A stretch of 64,000 nt of DNA from Pseudoprevotella muciniphila (lineage in GTDB: Bacteria; Bacteroidota; Bacteroidia; Bacteroidales; Bacteroidaceae), in the NCBI RefSeq assembly GCF_003265305.2, contig NZ_CP033459.1, forward strand, positions 2,294,001-2,358,000. Reading direction: 5' to 3'. Position 1 is the stretch's first letter; every line of letters starts with the position of its first letter. Both the position numbers and the translations under genes were made by a program. Positions 48,947-58,011 of the stretch are shown here, in pieces. A model generated the notes under the pieces. It was not told the origin of the DNA. It saw only the letters and a list, made by a program, of their open reading frames with translations, and searched no databases.

Positions 48947-48997
48947 CAGCGTTTTGAAAATCTTTAATTCACATAATTCACTAACAAAACAAACATT

Positions 48998-49558
48998 ATG
49001 AAGAAATTAACTTTTGCATTGGCAGTCCTTTTCGTAGGTGCCATCAGTTTTACAAGTTGTGGTAACAAGGCCGAAGCTCCCGCAGCAGGCGAGGGTGCTG
49101 ACAGTGGTGAAGTAGTAATCGATCCTGCAGCAGCCGTTGACTCAGCCGCTGCATCTGCAACAGAAGGTGCTGCAGGTGTTGTAGGTGATGCTGTTGAGTC
49201 AGCAAGCAACGCAGCCAGTGATGCAGCAGCAACAGCAGCCGACAAAGGTGTTGAAGCTGCAAAGAGCGGTGTTGACGCAGTTGGCAAGGCAGCAGAAGGC
49301 GCTGTTGACAAAGTAGCTGAAAAAGTAGGCGTAGGCAAAGAACAAGTTGAAGCTGCCAAGGCAGCTGTAAAGGAAGGCGTTACCAAAGGCAAGGAAGCCG
49401 TACAAAATGCTGCAAGCGATGTAAAGGAATCTGCAAAGAATGCCGCAAAGGAAGCAACAACTGACGCAGCAAACAAAGTGGCTGATAAGGCAAATGCTGC
49501 TATAGAAGCAGGCAAGGCAAAAGCTGCAGAAGGTCTGAACAAAGCATTGGGTAAATAA
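48998..49558 (+). CDS. Ala/Lys-rich helical lipoprotein, LEA-like
   Basis: 186 residues. The lipoprotein signal peptide ends ISFTSC, so a lipid anchor is likely. The mature chain is almost wholly Ala, Lys, Glu, Val, Asp and Gly with no aromatic residues and a loose 11-residue periodicity (patterns like AAKEATTDAANKVADKANAA), as in group 3 LEA or apolipoprotein-like amphipathic helices. It is expected to be disordered when free and helical on membranes or under desiccation. It may act as an envelope spacer or stress protectant; no function is established from sequence. It is monocistronic with a strong terminator. Confidence 0.8.
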   Translation: MKKLTFALAVLFVGAISFTSCGNKAEAPAAGEGADSGEVVIDPAAAVDSAAASATEGAAGVVGDAVESASNAASDAAATAADKGVEAAKSGVDAVGKAAEGAVDKVAEKVGVGKEQVEAAKAAVKEGVTKGKEAVQNAASDVKESAKNAAKEATTDAANKVADKANAAIEAGKAKAAEGLNKALGK

Positions 49559-49580
49559 TTCTTTTATAACATTCTAAATA

Positions 49581-49616
49581 GTCCGCTCGTTCATGTGTTC
49601 GAGCGGGCTGTTTTTT
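49581..49616 (+). terminator. Terminator of the LEA-like gene
   Basis: GTCCGCTCG pairs with CGAGCGGGC (one G-U) over a 10-base loop, then TG and six T. Confidence 0.88.
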
Positions 49617-49662
49617 GCTAATTATTTTGGAGCAATAAAACGATGATTTAGGCAAAAGGTGT

Positions 49663-49670
49663 TAACTTTG
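49663..49670 (+). promoter_or_regulatory. -7 box of the PHP-helicase operon
   Basis: TAACTTTG, about 47 bases before the ATG at 49717 and 20 before an alternative GTG start at 49690. Confidence 0.6.
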
Positions 49671-49716
49671 CCTATAAGAAAAGTTTTTTGTGTCCAATAA
49701 GTATCTTGGTGCTTTA

Positions 49717-50451
49717 ATGGCAAAATATGACAATGTGAAATTTGAGTTGGATGTCCATACGCACACCATAGCGAGTGGACACGCTTATTCCACCATCAAC
49801 GAAATGGTGGCGGCTGCCGAGGAAAAAGGCTTGCGGCTGCTTGGCATCACAGAACATGCTCCTGCCATGCCAGGGTCGTGCCATGAGATGTATTTCCACA
49901 ATCTCTATGTTGTGCCAAGACTGCAAGGGGGTGTGGAAGTGCTTTTGGGTGCGGAAGTCAATCTGCTTGATACGGAGGGGCGTCTTGACTTGAGACCAAG
50001 CACAATCAGCCGTCTTGATCTTTGTATAGTTGGCATTCACGTTCCGACTTTTGTCTCTGGAACAAAAACGGAGAATACAGACGCCTTGGTAAAAGTGATG
50101 TCTCGTCCAGACGTACATATTATTTCTCATCCCGGCGACGGTACAGCCGAACTGGATTTTGAACCTATTGTCCGGGCTGCTGCGGAGCACCATACACTGC
50201 TTGAAATCAACAACAGTTCTGCACGTCCCGAAAGAAACAAACCACAAGCGATAAGCAATATGCTCGAACTCCTGCGTCTGCATAAGGAATATGATTTGCC
50301 TGTCATACTTGGCAGTGATGCGCATGTTCATTTTGATGTGGCGAGGTTTAATGAGGTTATACCATTGCTCGAAGAAGCAGATTTTCCACCCGAACTCGTC
50401 ATTAACACCAGTGTTGAAGCCTTCAAGTCATATCTCAATCTCAAATCATAG
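49717..50451 (+). CDS. PHP-domain phosphoesterase, YcdX-like
   Basis: 244 residues from MAKYDNVKFELDVHTHT; a GTG start nine codons earlier is possible. The metal-binding set of a PHP hydrolase is present: HTHT near 14-17, ITEHAP, GAEVN, GIHVP, HPGDG and GSDAH near the C-terminus. YcdX-type proteins are trinuclear-metal phosphatases; the substrate is unknown. The helicase starts 11 bases after its stop, so they are likely co-transcribed. Confidence 0.9.
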   Translation: MAKYDNVKFELDVHTHTIASGHAYSTINEMVAAAEEKGLRLLGITEHAPAMPGSCHEMYFHNLYVVPRLQGGVEVLLGAEVNLLDTEGRLDLRPSTISRLDLCIVGIHVPTFVSGTKTENTDALVKVMSRPDVHIISHPGDGTAELDFEPIVRAAAEHHTLLEINNSSARPERNKPQAISNMLELLRLHKEYDLPVILGSDAHVHFDVARFNEVIPLLEEADFPPELVINTSVEAFKSYLNLKS

Positions 50452-50462
50452 AAAAGCGCGTT

Positions 50463-52571
50463 ATGGAATTGTCTTCGTTGAATAAACAGCAGCTTGAGGC
50501 GGTGTGTGCCACTGAGGGGCGCATTCGTGTGGTGGCAGGTGCGGGCTCGGGTAAGACCCGTGCGCTGGCATACCGCTATGCTTATCTGGTCAATGAACTC
50601 GGCATATCTCCGGCAAATATCCTTTGTCTGACGTTCACTAACAAGGCTGCACAGGAGATGCGGCAGCGCATAGCCAAACTTGTGCCCGAAGGCAACTTCA
50701 ACGACTTTATCTGTACGATACATGCCTTCTGTGTGAAAGTGCTCAGAAAGGAAATCTACCGCGTGGGCTATCCTAAGTCGTTCGTCGTTCTGGATGAAGA
50801 AGATGCCAAGGCACTGGCTAAGGAAGTGCTGGAAGACGTCAACGAAGACCGCACAGAAACCACTGTGCAGAATTTCCTCAACGAAATAGCGCAGAGAAAG
50901 GCTGACCAGACGTATGTGGGACAATATATGCTACCTGACTCTCCGTTGGTGAGCAGTGTCTCTGATAACTTTGTGCGTTATCTTGAAAAACAGAAGCGAG
51001 GTTTTGCGCTCGATTTCAACGATATTATCGCTTTCGCCATCTACATTCTCGACCGCTTCGCGTCGGCTCGTGAATATTGGCAAAAGGAACTCAACTACAT
51101 CATGGTTGACGAGGCTCAGGACTGCAGTGGTTCCGATTGGTACATCGCCGACTTGCTGAGCAAGCGGCACAACAACCTCTTCATTGTGGGCGACCCCGAC
51201 CAAGCCATCTATGAATGGCGTGGCGCCAAGCCCGATTTGTTTGTCTCTTTCAAGTCGGACCGCGACATCATTCTCAACCAGAATTACCGCTCTACTCCTG
51301 AAATTCTCGATGCGGCGAACAGCATCATAGCCAACAATAAGAACAGGATACCCAAGGACCTCTTCACGCGCAGGCCTCTAAGCACTAAGGTGGTTCATTT
51401 CCATGCGAAAAATGAGAAAGAAGAGGCGGAGTATGTGGCACGCAAGATAGTGGAGATGGCAGGGCAGGGCAGTTCGCTCTCTGATTTCGCCATTCTCTTC
51501 AGGGCAGCCTATCTGAGCAGGGGCTTGGAGCAGGAATTGATGAAATGCAAGCTCGACTATACCATGTGGGGTGGGGTGCGCTTTTTCGACAGGAAGGAGA
51601 TAAAGGATGTCCTATCTTATCTCCAACTCATAGAGTTTGGCAATGACCTTGCTTTCGAGCGGGTGGTGAATGTGCCTTCAAGGAAACTGGGCAAGGCATT
51701 CCTTTCCGAACTGAGGAAGCGTGCTTCGGTGGATGGCAGCAGCCTGTATGATACGCTCAAACGACATATCAACGACAAACCGCTTAACCGACCCGGCGCA
51801 CATGAATTCGTGGCGTTGATAGAGAATTGCAGGTCGTACAAGATGGCTGTCGGGATAACCGGTCTTATGACATATCTTCTCGATGAGAGCGGACTGATGC
51901 GGCTCGTGCGCGAGGACGAAGATGAGGACAGGCTCGAGAACGTGGAAGAGCTGCTGCAAAGCATAATGGCATACGAGGAAGAGAACAAGGAGGACGATGT
52001 TACGCTGCAGAACTACTTGCAGGATGTGGCGCTATACACGAATCTTGACCGCAAGTCCGTCGGTCCGCGAATAAGGCTGATGACCATTCATCAGTCGAAA
52101 GGTCTTGAATTTCCTCATGTCTTCATAACAGGATTGAACGAGGGAATCTTTCCCAGTGCCAGAACTGTTCGTGAGCGTCGCGTTTCTGGTCTTGAGGAAG
52201 AGCGCCGTCTTATGTATGTGGCTGCAACGCGCGCAGAAAAGACACTCATTCTGACCGAGAGCGAAGGTTTCAATATGGCAACGAAGACCAATAAATATCC
52301 CTCGCGATTTATCGCCGAGATTAAGAAGGGGTGTCTCGTTACGGAGGGTACGATGGACGAAACACTTTGGGAAGGCACTCGCGAACTCATGCGCTCGCTG
52401 ATGCCGGAAGAGTGGACAGAGCAAGCATTGAAAAAGGGCGATAAAGTGGTGCACAAAGTGTTTGGGGGAGGCACTGTTGCAGCCGTAAACTTGCAGCAGG
52501 ACGCATACGAGGTGCATTTTGAAAACGGAGATATCAGAAACATTCGCGGCAAATTCCTTTCTCTCTGCTGA
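50463..52571 (+). CDS. UvrD/PcrA-type superfamily 1 DNA helicase
   Basis: 702 residues. It carries all SF1A motifs: Walker A GAGSGKT (26-32), motif Ia LTFTNKAAQEM, motif II VDEAQD (215-220), motif III GDPDQAIYEWRGA, QNYRST, motif V TIHQSKGLEFPHVF and motif VI YVAATRAEK. It is a 3'-5' translocase of the UvrD, Rep or PcrA group, for repair or replication restart; which member cannot be settled by eye. The C-terminal ~60 residues form a Tudor-like tail (KGDKVVHKVFGGGTVAAV) as in PcrA/UvrD. Confidence 0.95.
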   Translation: MELSSLNKQQLEAVCATEGRIRVVAGAGSGKTRALAYRYAYLVNELGISPANILCLTFTNKAAQEMRQRIAKLVPEGNFNDFICTIHAFCVKVLRKEIYRVGYPKSFVVLDEEDAKALAKEVLEDVNEDRTETTVQNFLNEIAQRKADQTYVGQYMLPDSPLVSSVSDNFVRYLEKQKRGFALDFNDIIAFAIYILDRFASAREYWQKELNYIMVDEAQDCSGSDWYIADLLSKRHNNLFIVGDPDQAIYEWRGAKPDLFVSFKSDRDIILNQNYRSTPEILDAANSIIANNKNRIPKDLFTRRPLSTKVVHFHAKNEKEEAEYVARKIVEMAGQGSSLSDFAILFRAAYLSRGLEQELMKCKLDYTMWGGVRFFDRKEIKDVLSYLQLIEFGNDLAFERVVNVPSRKLGKAFLSELRKRASVDGSSLYDTLKRHINDKPLNRPGAHEFVALIENCRSYKMAVGITGLMTYLLDESGLMRLVREDEDEDRLENVEELLQSIMAYEEENKEDDVTLQNYLQDVALYTNLDRKSVGPRIRLMTIHQSKGLEFPHVFITGLNEGIFPSARTVRERRVSGLEEERRLMYVAATRAEKTLILTESEGFNMATKTNKYPSRFIAEIKKGCLVTEGTMDETLWEGTRELMRSLMPEEWTEQALKKGDKVVHKVFGGGTVAAVNLQQDAYEVHFENGDIRNIRGKFLSLC

Positions 52572-52671
52572 TTTTGACATTTTTGTTTTACAAAAGACAG
52601 CTTTTTGCGCAAAATATTTGATATTTTCAATATAAATAGATGGAATCCTTTCAAATGTAACTGATTTTGGT

Positions 52672-52679
52672 TATTTTTG
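52672..52679 (+). promoter_or_regulatory. -7 box of ddh
   Basis: TATTTTTG, 38 bases before the ATG. Confidence 0.6.
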
Positions 52680-52716
52680 TGGCAGATAATTATATAAATC
52701 AAATATATTACAGAAA

Positions 52717-53616
52717 ATGAAAAAGATCAGAGCCGCCGTTGTAGGTTACGGCAACATCGGACATTACGCACTTCAGGCACTGGAAGCAGCCCCCGATTTC
52801 GAGGTGGCAGGCATCGTTCGCAGGAAAGGTGCAGAGAGCAAACCCGCCGAACTGGCAGATTATCCCGTCGTGAAGGATATTAAAGAGCTCAAGGACGTTG
52901 ACGTTGCTATCCTTGCCACGCCGACACGCAAGGTAGAGGAATACGCCAAGGAAATACTTGCACTCGGTATCAACACCGTTGACAGTTTCGACATTCACAC
53001 ACAGATTGTTGACCTGCGTCGTTCGCTCGGAGAAGTAGCAAAGAAGCATGGCACAGTGAGCATCATTTCAGCCGGTTGGGATCCGGGTAGCGACAGCGTG
53101 GTACGCACCATGCTTCAGGCTATTGCTCCTAAAGGCATTTCCTACACCAATTTCGGTCCCGGCATGTCGATGGGACACACTGTGGCAGTGAAGGCTGTGC
53201 CGGGTGTCAAGGCTGCACTCAGTATGACTATTCCCACTGGCGAGGGCATTCATCGCCGCATGGTATATATTGAAGTGGAGGAAGGGCATAAGTTTGAAGA
53301 CGTGGCTGCTGCTATCAAGGCTGATGCCTATTTCGTGAATGATGAAACCCATGTTATCGAAGTACCTTGTGTGGATGATGTTATCGATATGGGTCACGGT
53401 GTGAACCTTACGCGTAAGGGTGTATCCGGAAAGACACAGAACCAACTCTTCGAGTTCAATATGAAGATTAACAACCCGGCGCTCACGGGTCAGGTTCTTG
53501 TGTGCGTGGCACGTGCATCAATGCTCCAGCAACCCGGGTGCTACACCATGCCTGAAGTTCCTGTGCTTGATCTTTTGCCAGGTGACCGCGAAGAGAATAT
53601 CCGCCACCTTGTATAA
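52717..53616 (+). CDS. ddh: meso-Diaminopimelate D-dehydrogenase
   Basis: 299 residues, beginning KIRAAVVGYGNIGHYALQAL with the NADPH Rossmann motif GYGNIG. It matches meso-DAP dehydrogenase (TVDSFDIHTQI, SAGWDPGSDS, TNFGPGMSMGH), which converts tetrahydrodipicolinate to meso-DAP in one NADPH-dependent step. The product feeds lysine and MurE (10.6 kb), whose DNPR motif requires meso-DAP. It is a single gene with its own promoter and a bidirectional terminator shared with cstA. Confidence 0.95.
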   Translation: MKKIRAAVVGYGNIGHYALQALEAAPDFEVAGIVRRKGAESKPAELADYPVVKDIKELKDVDVAILATPTRKVEEYAKEILALGINTVDSFDIHTQIVDLRRSLGEVAKKHGTVSIISAGWDPGSDSVVRTMLQAIAPKGISYTNFGPGMSMGHTVAVKAVPGVKAALSMTIPTGEGIHRRMVYIEVEEGHKFEDVAAAIKADAYFVNDETHVIEVPCVDDVIDMGHGVNLTRKGVSGKTQNQLFEFNMKINNPALTGQVLVCVARASMLQQPGCYTMPEVPVLDLLPGDREENIRHLV

Positions 53617-53639
53617 AGGTGAACCTGCATTTGTACTAT

Positions 53640-53672
53640 AAAGAAGCCCCGCAATCCCGCGGGACTTCTTTG
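53640..53672. terminator. Bidirectional terminator between ddh and cstA
   Basis: AAGAAG and CCCGC pair with GCGGG and CTTCTT around a short loop, with A-rich left and T-rich right flanks, in a 78-base convergent gap. Confidence 0.8.
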
Positions 53673-53694
53673 ATTTTAAGAGGCTTGATTTGGC

Positions 53695-55149
53695 TTATGA
53701 GCCTATATCAGAGCGGTGCTTTCTAAGCCAGATGATAAACCATGTTGTACTGAAAACTGCAGCGCATAGTGCTACGACATATCCTATGTTCTCGTCAAAT
53801 CCGAACCCATTCTTCGCTACTATGAGGTAGGAGGAGCACACGGCAGTCATGAATATAGCGGGGATAAGTGTGATGATGTAAGGCTTTCGCTTATGTGCCA
53901 GATAAACCGTTACCGTCCAAAGTGTGAAGATGGAAAGCGTTTGATTAGACCAGCCGAAATATCCCCATATCACGTTGAATCCATCCGGGTCGGCAATATT
54001 GTACCAAAGCAATACGGCAGTAAAGGCGAAAAGCGGTATGCAGATGTAGAAACGTTTGCGCACTGTTTTCTGCTCCAGTTTCAGGAAATCGGCTATGATG
54101 AGTCGTGCACTGCGGAGTGCAGTGTCGCCACTGGTGATGGGTGCAGCGACAACGCCGAGGATAGCCAGAATACCGCCGAACGTGCCCAGCCAGCCTGTGG
54201 ATACTTTCTGTACCACTTGCGGTGCACTTGCTGCAATATCGCTGCCTACTTCGTTGTAACCGCCGTCATACAGGAAATAAGAGGAAATGGTCGCCCAGAT
54301 GAGAGCAACGATGCCTTCCGTAATCATGGCACCATAGAAGATGGGGCGTCCTTGCCGTTCATGCTTGAGACAACGCGCCATGAGAGGGCTTTGTGTGGCA
54401 TGGAAACCACTGATGGCACCGCAGGCTATGGTGATGAAGAGGCAAGGGAAGAGTGGTCCTGTCTTATCGTCAGCAAAACTCAGCCCTTCCCATATCTCGG
54501 GAAGCGATGGCCACTTGATGAACAATACGACGGACAACGCAAGCGCCATGAAAAGCAGCGAGAAGGCAAACACGGGATAGATGCGTCCGATAATCTTGTC
54601 GATAGGCAGCATCGTTGCAATAAGGTAATAGACAAAAATGATACCCACCCATATCATTGTCGCAGTGAAAGTATGTTCTGAAGCGGAGTTGGTTATGCTG
54701 CCGAGAATAACAGCCGGACTGTAAATAAACACTGCAGCAACCATTATGAGAAGAAGCACGCTGAATATCAGCATGACCGTCTTTGTGCTCTTGCCAAGAT
54801 ACTTTCCGACCAGTTCGGGAAGTCCCGCACCGCCATTTCGCATTGACAACATACCAGACAGATAGTCGTGGGTGGCACCTGCGAAGATGCATCCGAAGAC
54901 AATCCAGAAATAAGCCGCCGGACCGAACTTCATACCCATGATGGCGCCGAAGATGGGACCGGTGCCGGCGATGTTGAGAAACTGAATCATGAATATTTTC
55001 CAACTCGGCAACACGATGAAATCTACACCGTCAGCCTTCGCCACTGCAGGTGTCTGTCTGTTGTCCGGTCCGAATATGCGTTCAACTATTCTTCCATAAA
55101 TAAAGTAGCCCAAAACAAGTGCTACAAGGCTTATAATAAAGGATATCAT
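53695..55149 (-). CDS. cstA: CstA-family carbon starvation transporter
   Basis: 484 residues, polytopic (about 12 hydrophobic segments). CstA-family signatures are GPIFGAIMGMKFGPAAYFWI, FAGATHDYLSGMLSMRNGG, SGFHATQSPLMARCL and SGDTALRSARLI. The E. coli protein of about 700 residues imports pyruvate or peptides on starvation; this is the shorter form common in anaerobes. Substrate unproven here. It is a monocistronic minus-strand gene with a TACCTTTG box upstream. Confidence 0.93.
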   Translation of the reverse strand: MISFIISLVALVLGYFIYGRIVERIFGPDNRQTPAVAKADGVDFIVLPSWKIFMIQFLNIAGTGPIFGAIMGMKFGPAAYFWIVFGCIFAGATHDYLSGMLSMRNGGAGLPELVGKYLGKSTKTVMLIFSVLLLIMVAAVFIYSPAVILGSITNSASEHTFTATMIWVGIIFVYYLIATMLPIDKIIGRIYPVFAFSLLFMALALSVVLFIKWPSLPEIWEGLSFADDKTGPLFPCLFITIACGAISGFHATQSPLMARCLKHERQGRPIFYGAMITEGIVALIWATISSYFLYDGGYNEVGSDIAASAPQVVQKVSTGWLGTFGGILAILGVVAAPITSGDTALRSARLIIADFLKLEQKTVRKRFYICIPLFAFTAVLLWYNIADPDGFNVIWGYFGWSNQTLSIFTLWTVTVYLAHKRKPYIITLIPAIFMTAVCSSYLIVAKNGFGFDENIGYVVALCAAVFSTTWFIIWLRKHRSDIGS

Positions 55150-55217
55150 AATAAATCTGTCTTTTCTTCTGAATTATCTTTTCTCGAAAGCCGAAAAAAA
55201 TCCTTCGGAAAACACTG

Positions 55218-55225
55218 CAAAGGTA
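55218..55225 (-). promoter_or_regulatory. -7 box of cstA
   Basis: TACCTTTG on the minus strand, 69 bases upstream of the ATG. Confidence 0.5.
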
Positions 55226-55307
55226 TAACTTATTTGGCAAATAACAGGAAATGAAAGAAGTGTTGTTTTTTTGCTTTTGTATATTGTTCTTTTTGACGAA
55301 TATAAAT

Positions 55308-55315
55308 TAACTTTG
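55308..55315 (+). promoter_or_regulatory. -7 box of the GH89 gene
   Basis: TAACTTTG, 56 bases before the ATG, with ATTG about 21 bases upstream. Confidence 0.55.
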
Positions 55316-55370
55316 TAAAATCATTCTAACCTAATTTATAGGACACACCTCATAACATGATTATCAGGAA

Positions 55371-57632
55371 ATGAAAAGATTTGTTTTTATGCTTGCTCTT
55401 ACCCTCTCATGCTCAATGAGTTCTGCCCGCAGTCCAAAACCTGTGAGAGATATGCTTTCGCGTATTCTCCCCAACAATGGCGACGCAGCCAAGTTTAAGT
55501 GTAGGGTCGTGGCGGGCGCGGCGGATTATTTCACCCTGTCGTGCGACGGCACATCGGTGAAAGTGGAAGGCAACAACAATGTAAGCATATCTACCGGTAT
55601 CAACTGGTATCTCAATCATTACGCCGGAATAAACATCTCGTGGAACAATTTTACAGCGACCTTGCCAAAGAAATTGCCCGTGTGCCCCGAAGAGACCCAT
55701 GCGGCAAAGGCAGACTATCGCTATTATCTGAACTTCTGTACGCACAGTTACTCCATGGCATTCTGGGATTGGGAGCGTTGGGAGAAGGAAATCGATTGGA
55801 TGGCACTGCATGGCATTAACCTGCCACTGCAGATTGTGGGCTTCGAGACGGTGTGGAAAGAAGTGCTGATGACGGACTATGGCTATTCTCTCGAGGATGT
55901 GAACAAATTCGTTACGGGAGCAGCCTATTATGGTTGGTTCTTTATGAACAATATGACGGAGTGGGGTGGGCCGCAGCCGCAAGAGTGGTATGACAGCCGG
56001 AAGGAAGTGGCAAAGAAGATATTCCGTCGGTTCAACGATTTCGGCATGACACCTGTCATACCCGGTTATGTTGGCATGATACCTAAAGACTTTCTCAGCG
56101 AGGCTACGAAGGGCGTGCAGGCGTGGACAGCACCGGACTGTATTGTGAATGGCGGTTCGTGGAACTCCTTTACACGTCCATACTTCGTGAACGATACCAC
56201 CTGCCTGAAAGAATTTGCAGCCAACTACTATAAAGCCATCAAAACCGTGTTCGGTGATGTGCTCCAAACCAATTATTATGCCATCGACCCTTTCCACGAG
56301 GGTGGGGTACCTAATGGTGTAACCAGTGCAGTGAACAGCATCAGGGCTATGTATCATGCGCTGACTGAATACGACGGCAACGCCTTCTGGGTAGCGCAAC
56401 ACTGGCAGAACAATCCCACGACGAACCTGACGCACAGTATCCCCAAGGACCGCCTCATTATTCTCGACCTTCATGCTGATTCGCGCGCACACACAGACAA
56501 CGACGGCGCGCATACCACTGCTTCGGGCGAGAACCACCAATGGATATGGTGCATGCTGAATAATTATGGTGGCAATGTGGGTCTGTTCGGGCGAATGCAG
56601 ACGATGATAAATGCCTATTATCAGGCACAGAAGAATGCCACAAACACAAATCTTAAAGGTATAGGAACGATACCGGAAGGCATAGAAAACAACAGCATCC
56701 TCTTCGACCTCGTGTATGAGATGCCTTGGACAAATGCAGACTATACGCTCGACACGTGGATACGCGCCTACGTGGCGATGCGATATGGTGTTACGGAGCA
56801 ATCTGATACCTATAGCTATCGTACACTTGTCAGCGCATGGAAACGCCTTGCTGTGAGTATCTACAACTGCAACAGTTCTAACCAACAGGGAACTACGGAG
56901 TCCGTGTTTATGCAGCGGCCATCGGATAAGCCAAGCGTAGTCAGCACATGGGCTTTCTCTTCGTGGTATTGGGATTTTGACCAGGTCCGGACGGCAGCAT
57001 ACGAGTTCCTGAAGGTGAAAGATGTTATGGCTGGTAACAATAACTATCAGTATGACCTTGTTGACCTTATGCGGCAGGTGCTTGCAGACCACGGCAAGGA
57101 AGTGCTCGAAAGTATTGGTAAGGCAGACGGATCGGAGAAAGTAGCATTGCAGAATAAGTTCCTGGACATGATACTGACTCAAGACACCTTGCTTGGTACG
57201 CGAGAGGAATTCCGGCTCGGCAACTGGATCAGCCGCGCACGAAGCCTTGCAGGAACAAACACAGCGTTTGCCGACTTGTTGGAAAAGAATGCGCGTATGC
57301 TCCTGACCACATGGGGCGACCAACCGCAGTGTATAAACGGCCAACTTCATGACTATGCCAACCGCGAGTGGAACGGGCTGCTCTCGTCCTATTATTACGA
57401 ACGCTGGAACTGCTATTTCAAGACCGGCAGTTACGAAAAGCCCTTCTATGACCACGAATGGCCCTTCGTCGTGGCAAGTACATCAACACCCAACTGCCAA
57501 TACCTTCCGCCAAATGCCCCATACGCATACGGCACATTCAGCCCCACAACCATGGACGACCCTGTGGAGACGGCATCAAAGGTGTTCAATAAATATCTCC
57601 CCAATTTTATACCTGAGAACCTTTCAAACTAA
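55371..57632 (+). CDS. Alpha-N-acetylglucosaminidase, GH89 (NAGLU-like)
   Basis: 753 residues with a signal peptide of about 20 (ending SSA). The three-part NAGLU fold is visible: a small N-terminal domain with VSISTGINWYLNHYAGINISW; a central (beta/alpha)8 barrel with NFCTHSYSMAFWDWERWEKE, WMALHGINLPL, NMTEWGGPQP and NYYAIDPFHEGG; and a C-terminal helical domain. It removes terminal alpha-GlcNAc, as in mucin O-glycans and heparan sulfate. It stands alone, without a SusCD pair, and lacks the C-terminal tail of other secreted proteins here. Confidence 0.95.
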   Translation: MKRFVFMLALTLSCSMSSARSPKPVRDMLSRILPNNGDAAKFKCRVVAGAADYFTLSCDGTSVKVEGNNNVSISTGINWYLNHYAGINISWNNFTATLPKKLPVCPEETHAAKADYRYYLNFCTHSYSMAFWDWERWEKEIDWMALHGINLPLQIVGFETVWKEVLMTDYGYSLEDVNKFVTGAAYYGWFFMNNMTEWGGPQPQEWYDSRKEVAKKIFRRFNDFGMTPVIPGYVGMIPKDFLSEATKGVQAWTAPDCIVNGGSWNSFTRPYFVNDTTCLKEFAANYYKAIKTVFGDVLQTNYYAIDPFHEGGVPNGVTSAVNSIRAMYHALTEYDGNAFWVAQHWQNNPTTNLTHSIPKDRLIILDLHADSRAHTDNDGAHTTASGENHQWIWCMLNNYGGNVGLFGRMQTMINAYYQAQKNATNTNLKGIGTIPEGIENNSILFDLVYEMPWTNADYTLDTWIRAYVAMRYGVTEQSDTYSYRTLVSAWKRLAVSIYNCNSSNQQGTTESVFMQRPSDKPSVVSTWAFSSWYWDFDQVRTAAYEFLKVKDVMAGNNNYQYDLVDLMRQVLADHGKEVLESIGKADGSEKVALQNKFLDMILTQDTLLGTREEFRLGNWISRARSLAGTNTAFADLLEKNARMLLTTWGDQPQCINGQLHDYANREWNGLLSSYYYERWNCYFKTGSYEKPFYDHEWPFVVASTSTPNCQYLPPNAPYAYGTFSPTTMDDPVETASKVFNKYLPNFIPENLSN

Positions 57633-57741
57633 TCTGTAAGGTTGTTAGAATTGTTGCATATAAATGTACAAATAATTATTGGTGTCCGGTAAAATAATTT
57701 GAGAGTTTCAAAGTGCGGAAAAATATTATTATATTTTTTTC

Positions 57742-57770
57742 TTTGTGTTGTGAAAAAAATCTTATATTTG
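57742..57770 (+). promoter_or_regulatory. Promoter ahead of the (CT)16 leader
   Basis: TTTG (57742-57745), 17 bases, TATATTTG (57763-57770). The transcript would begin near 57776 and run through the microsatellite into the 330-aa gene. Confidence 0.65.
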
Positions 57771-57843
57771 TGGCATGAAAGTGAGAAATATGAAAAATAT
57801 GGTTCAAAAAGTAGGGCAGAAATTTGGCTGTTCCGCAATTTTG

Positions 57844-57882
<39 letters not shown>

Positions 57883-58011
57883 TACTTAATATATTTACTT
57901 ACATAAACTGTAACTCTCTCTACGCAGTACGTGCGCTGTGTGGAGAGTGTGTTGTTGTCTATTGATGTAACTTAATCTTACTCAAAGTGAACAATATAAA
58001 GAAATACAATT

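Noticed and set aside
55413-57455. 680-codon open frame antisense to the GH89 gene
   Set aside because: The sense frame has clear GH89 motifs, signal peptide and promoter; the antisense frame is Cys/His/Arg-rich without domain character and is explained by codon bias of the sense gene.
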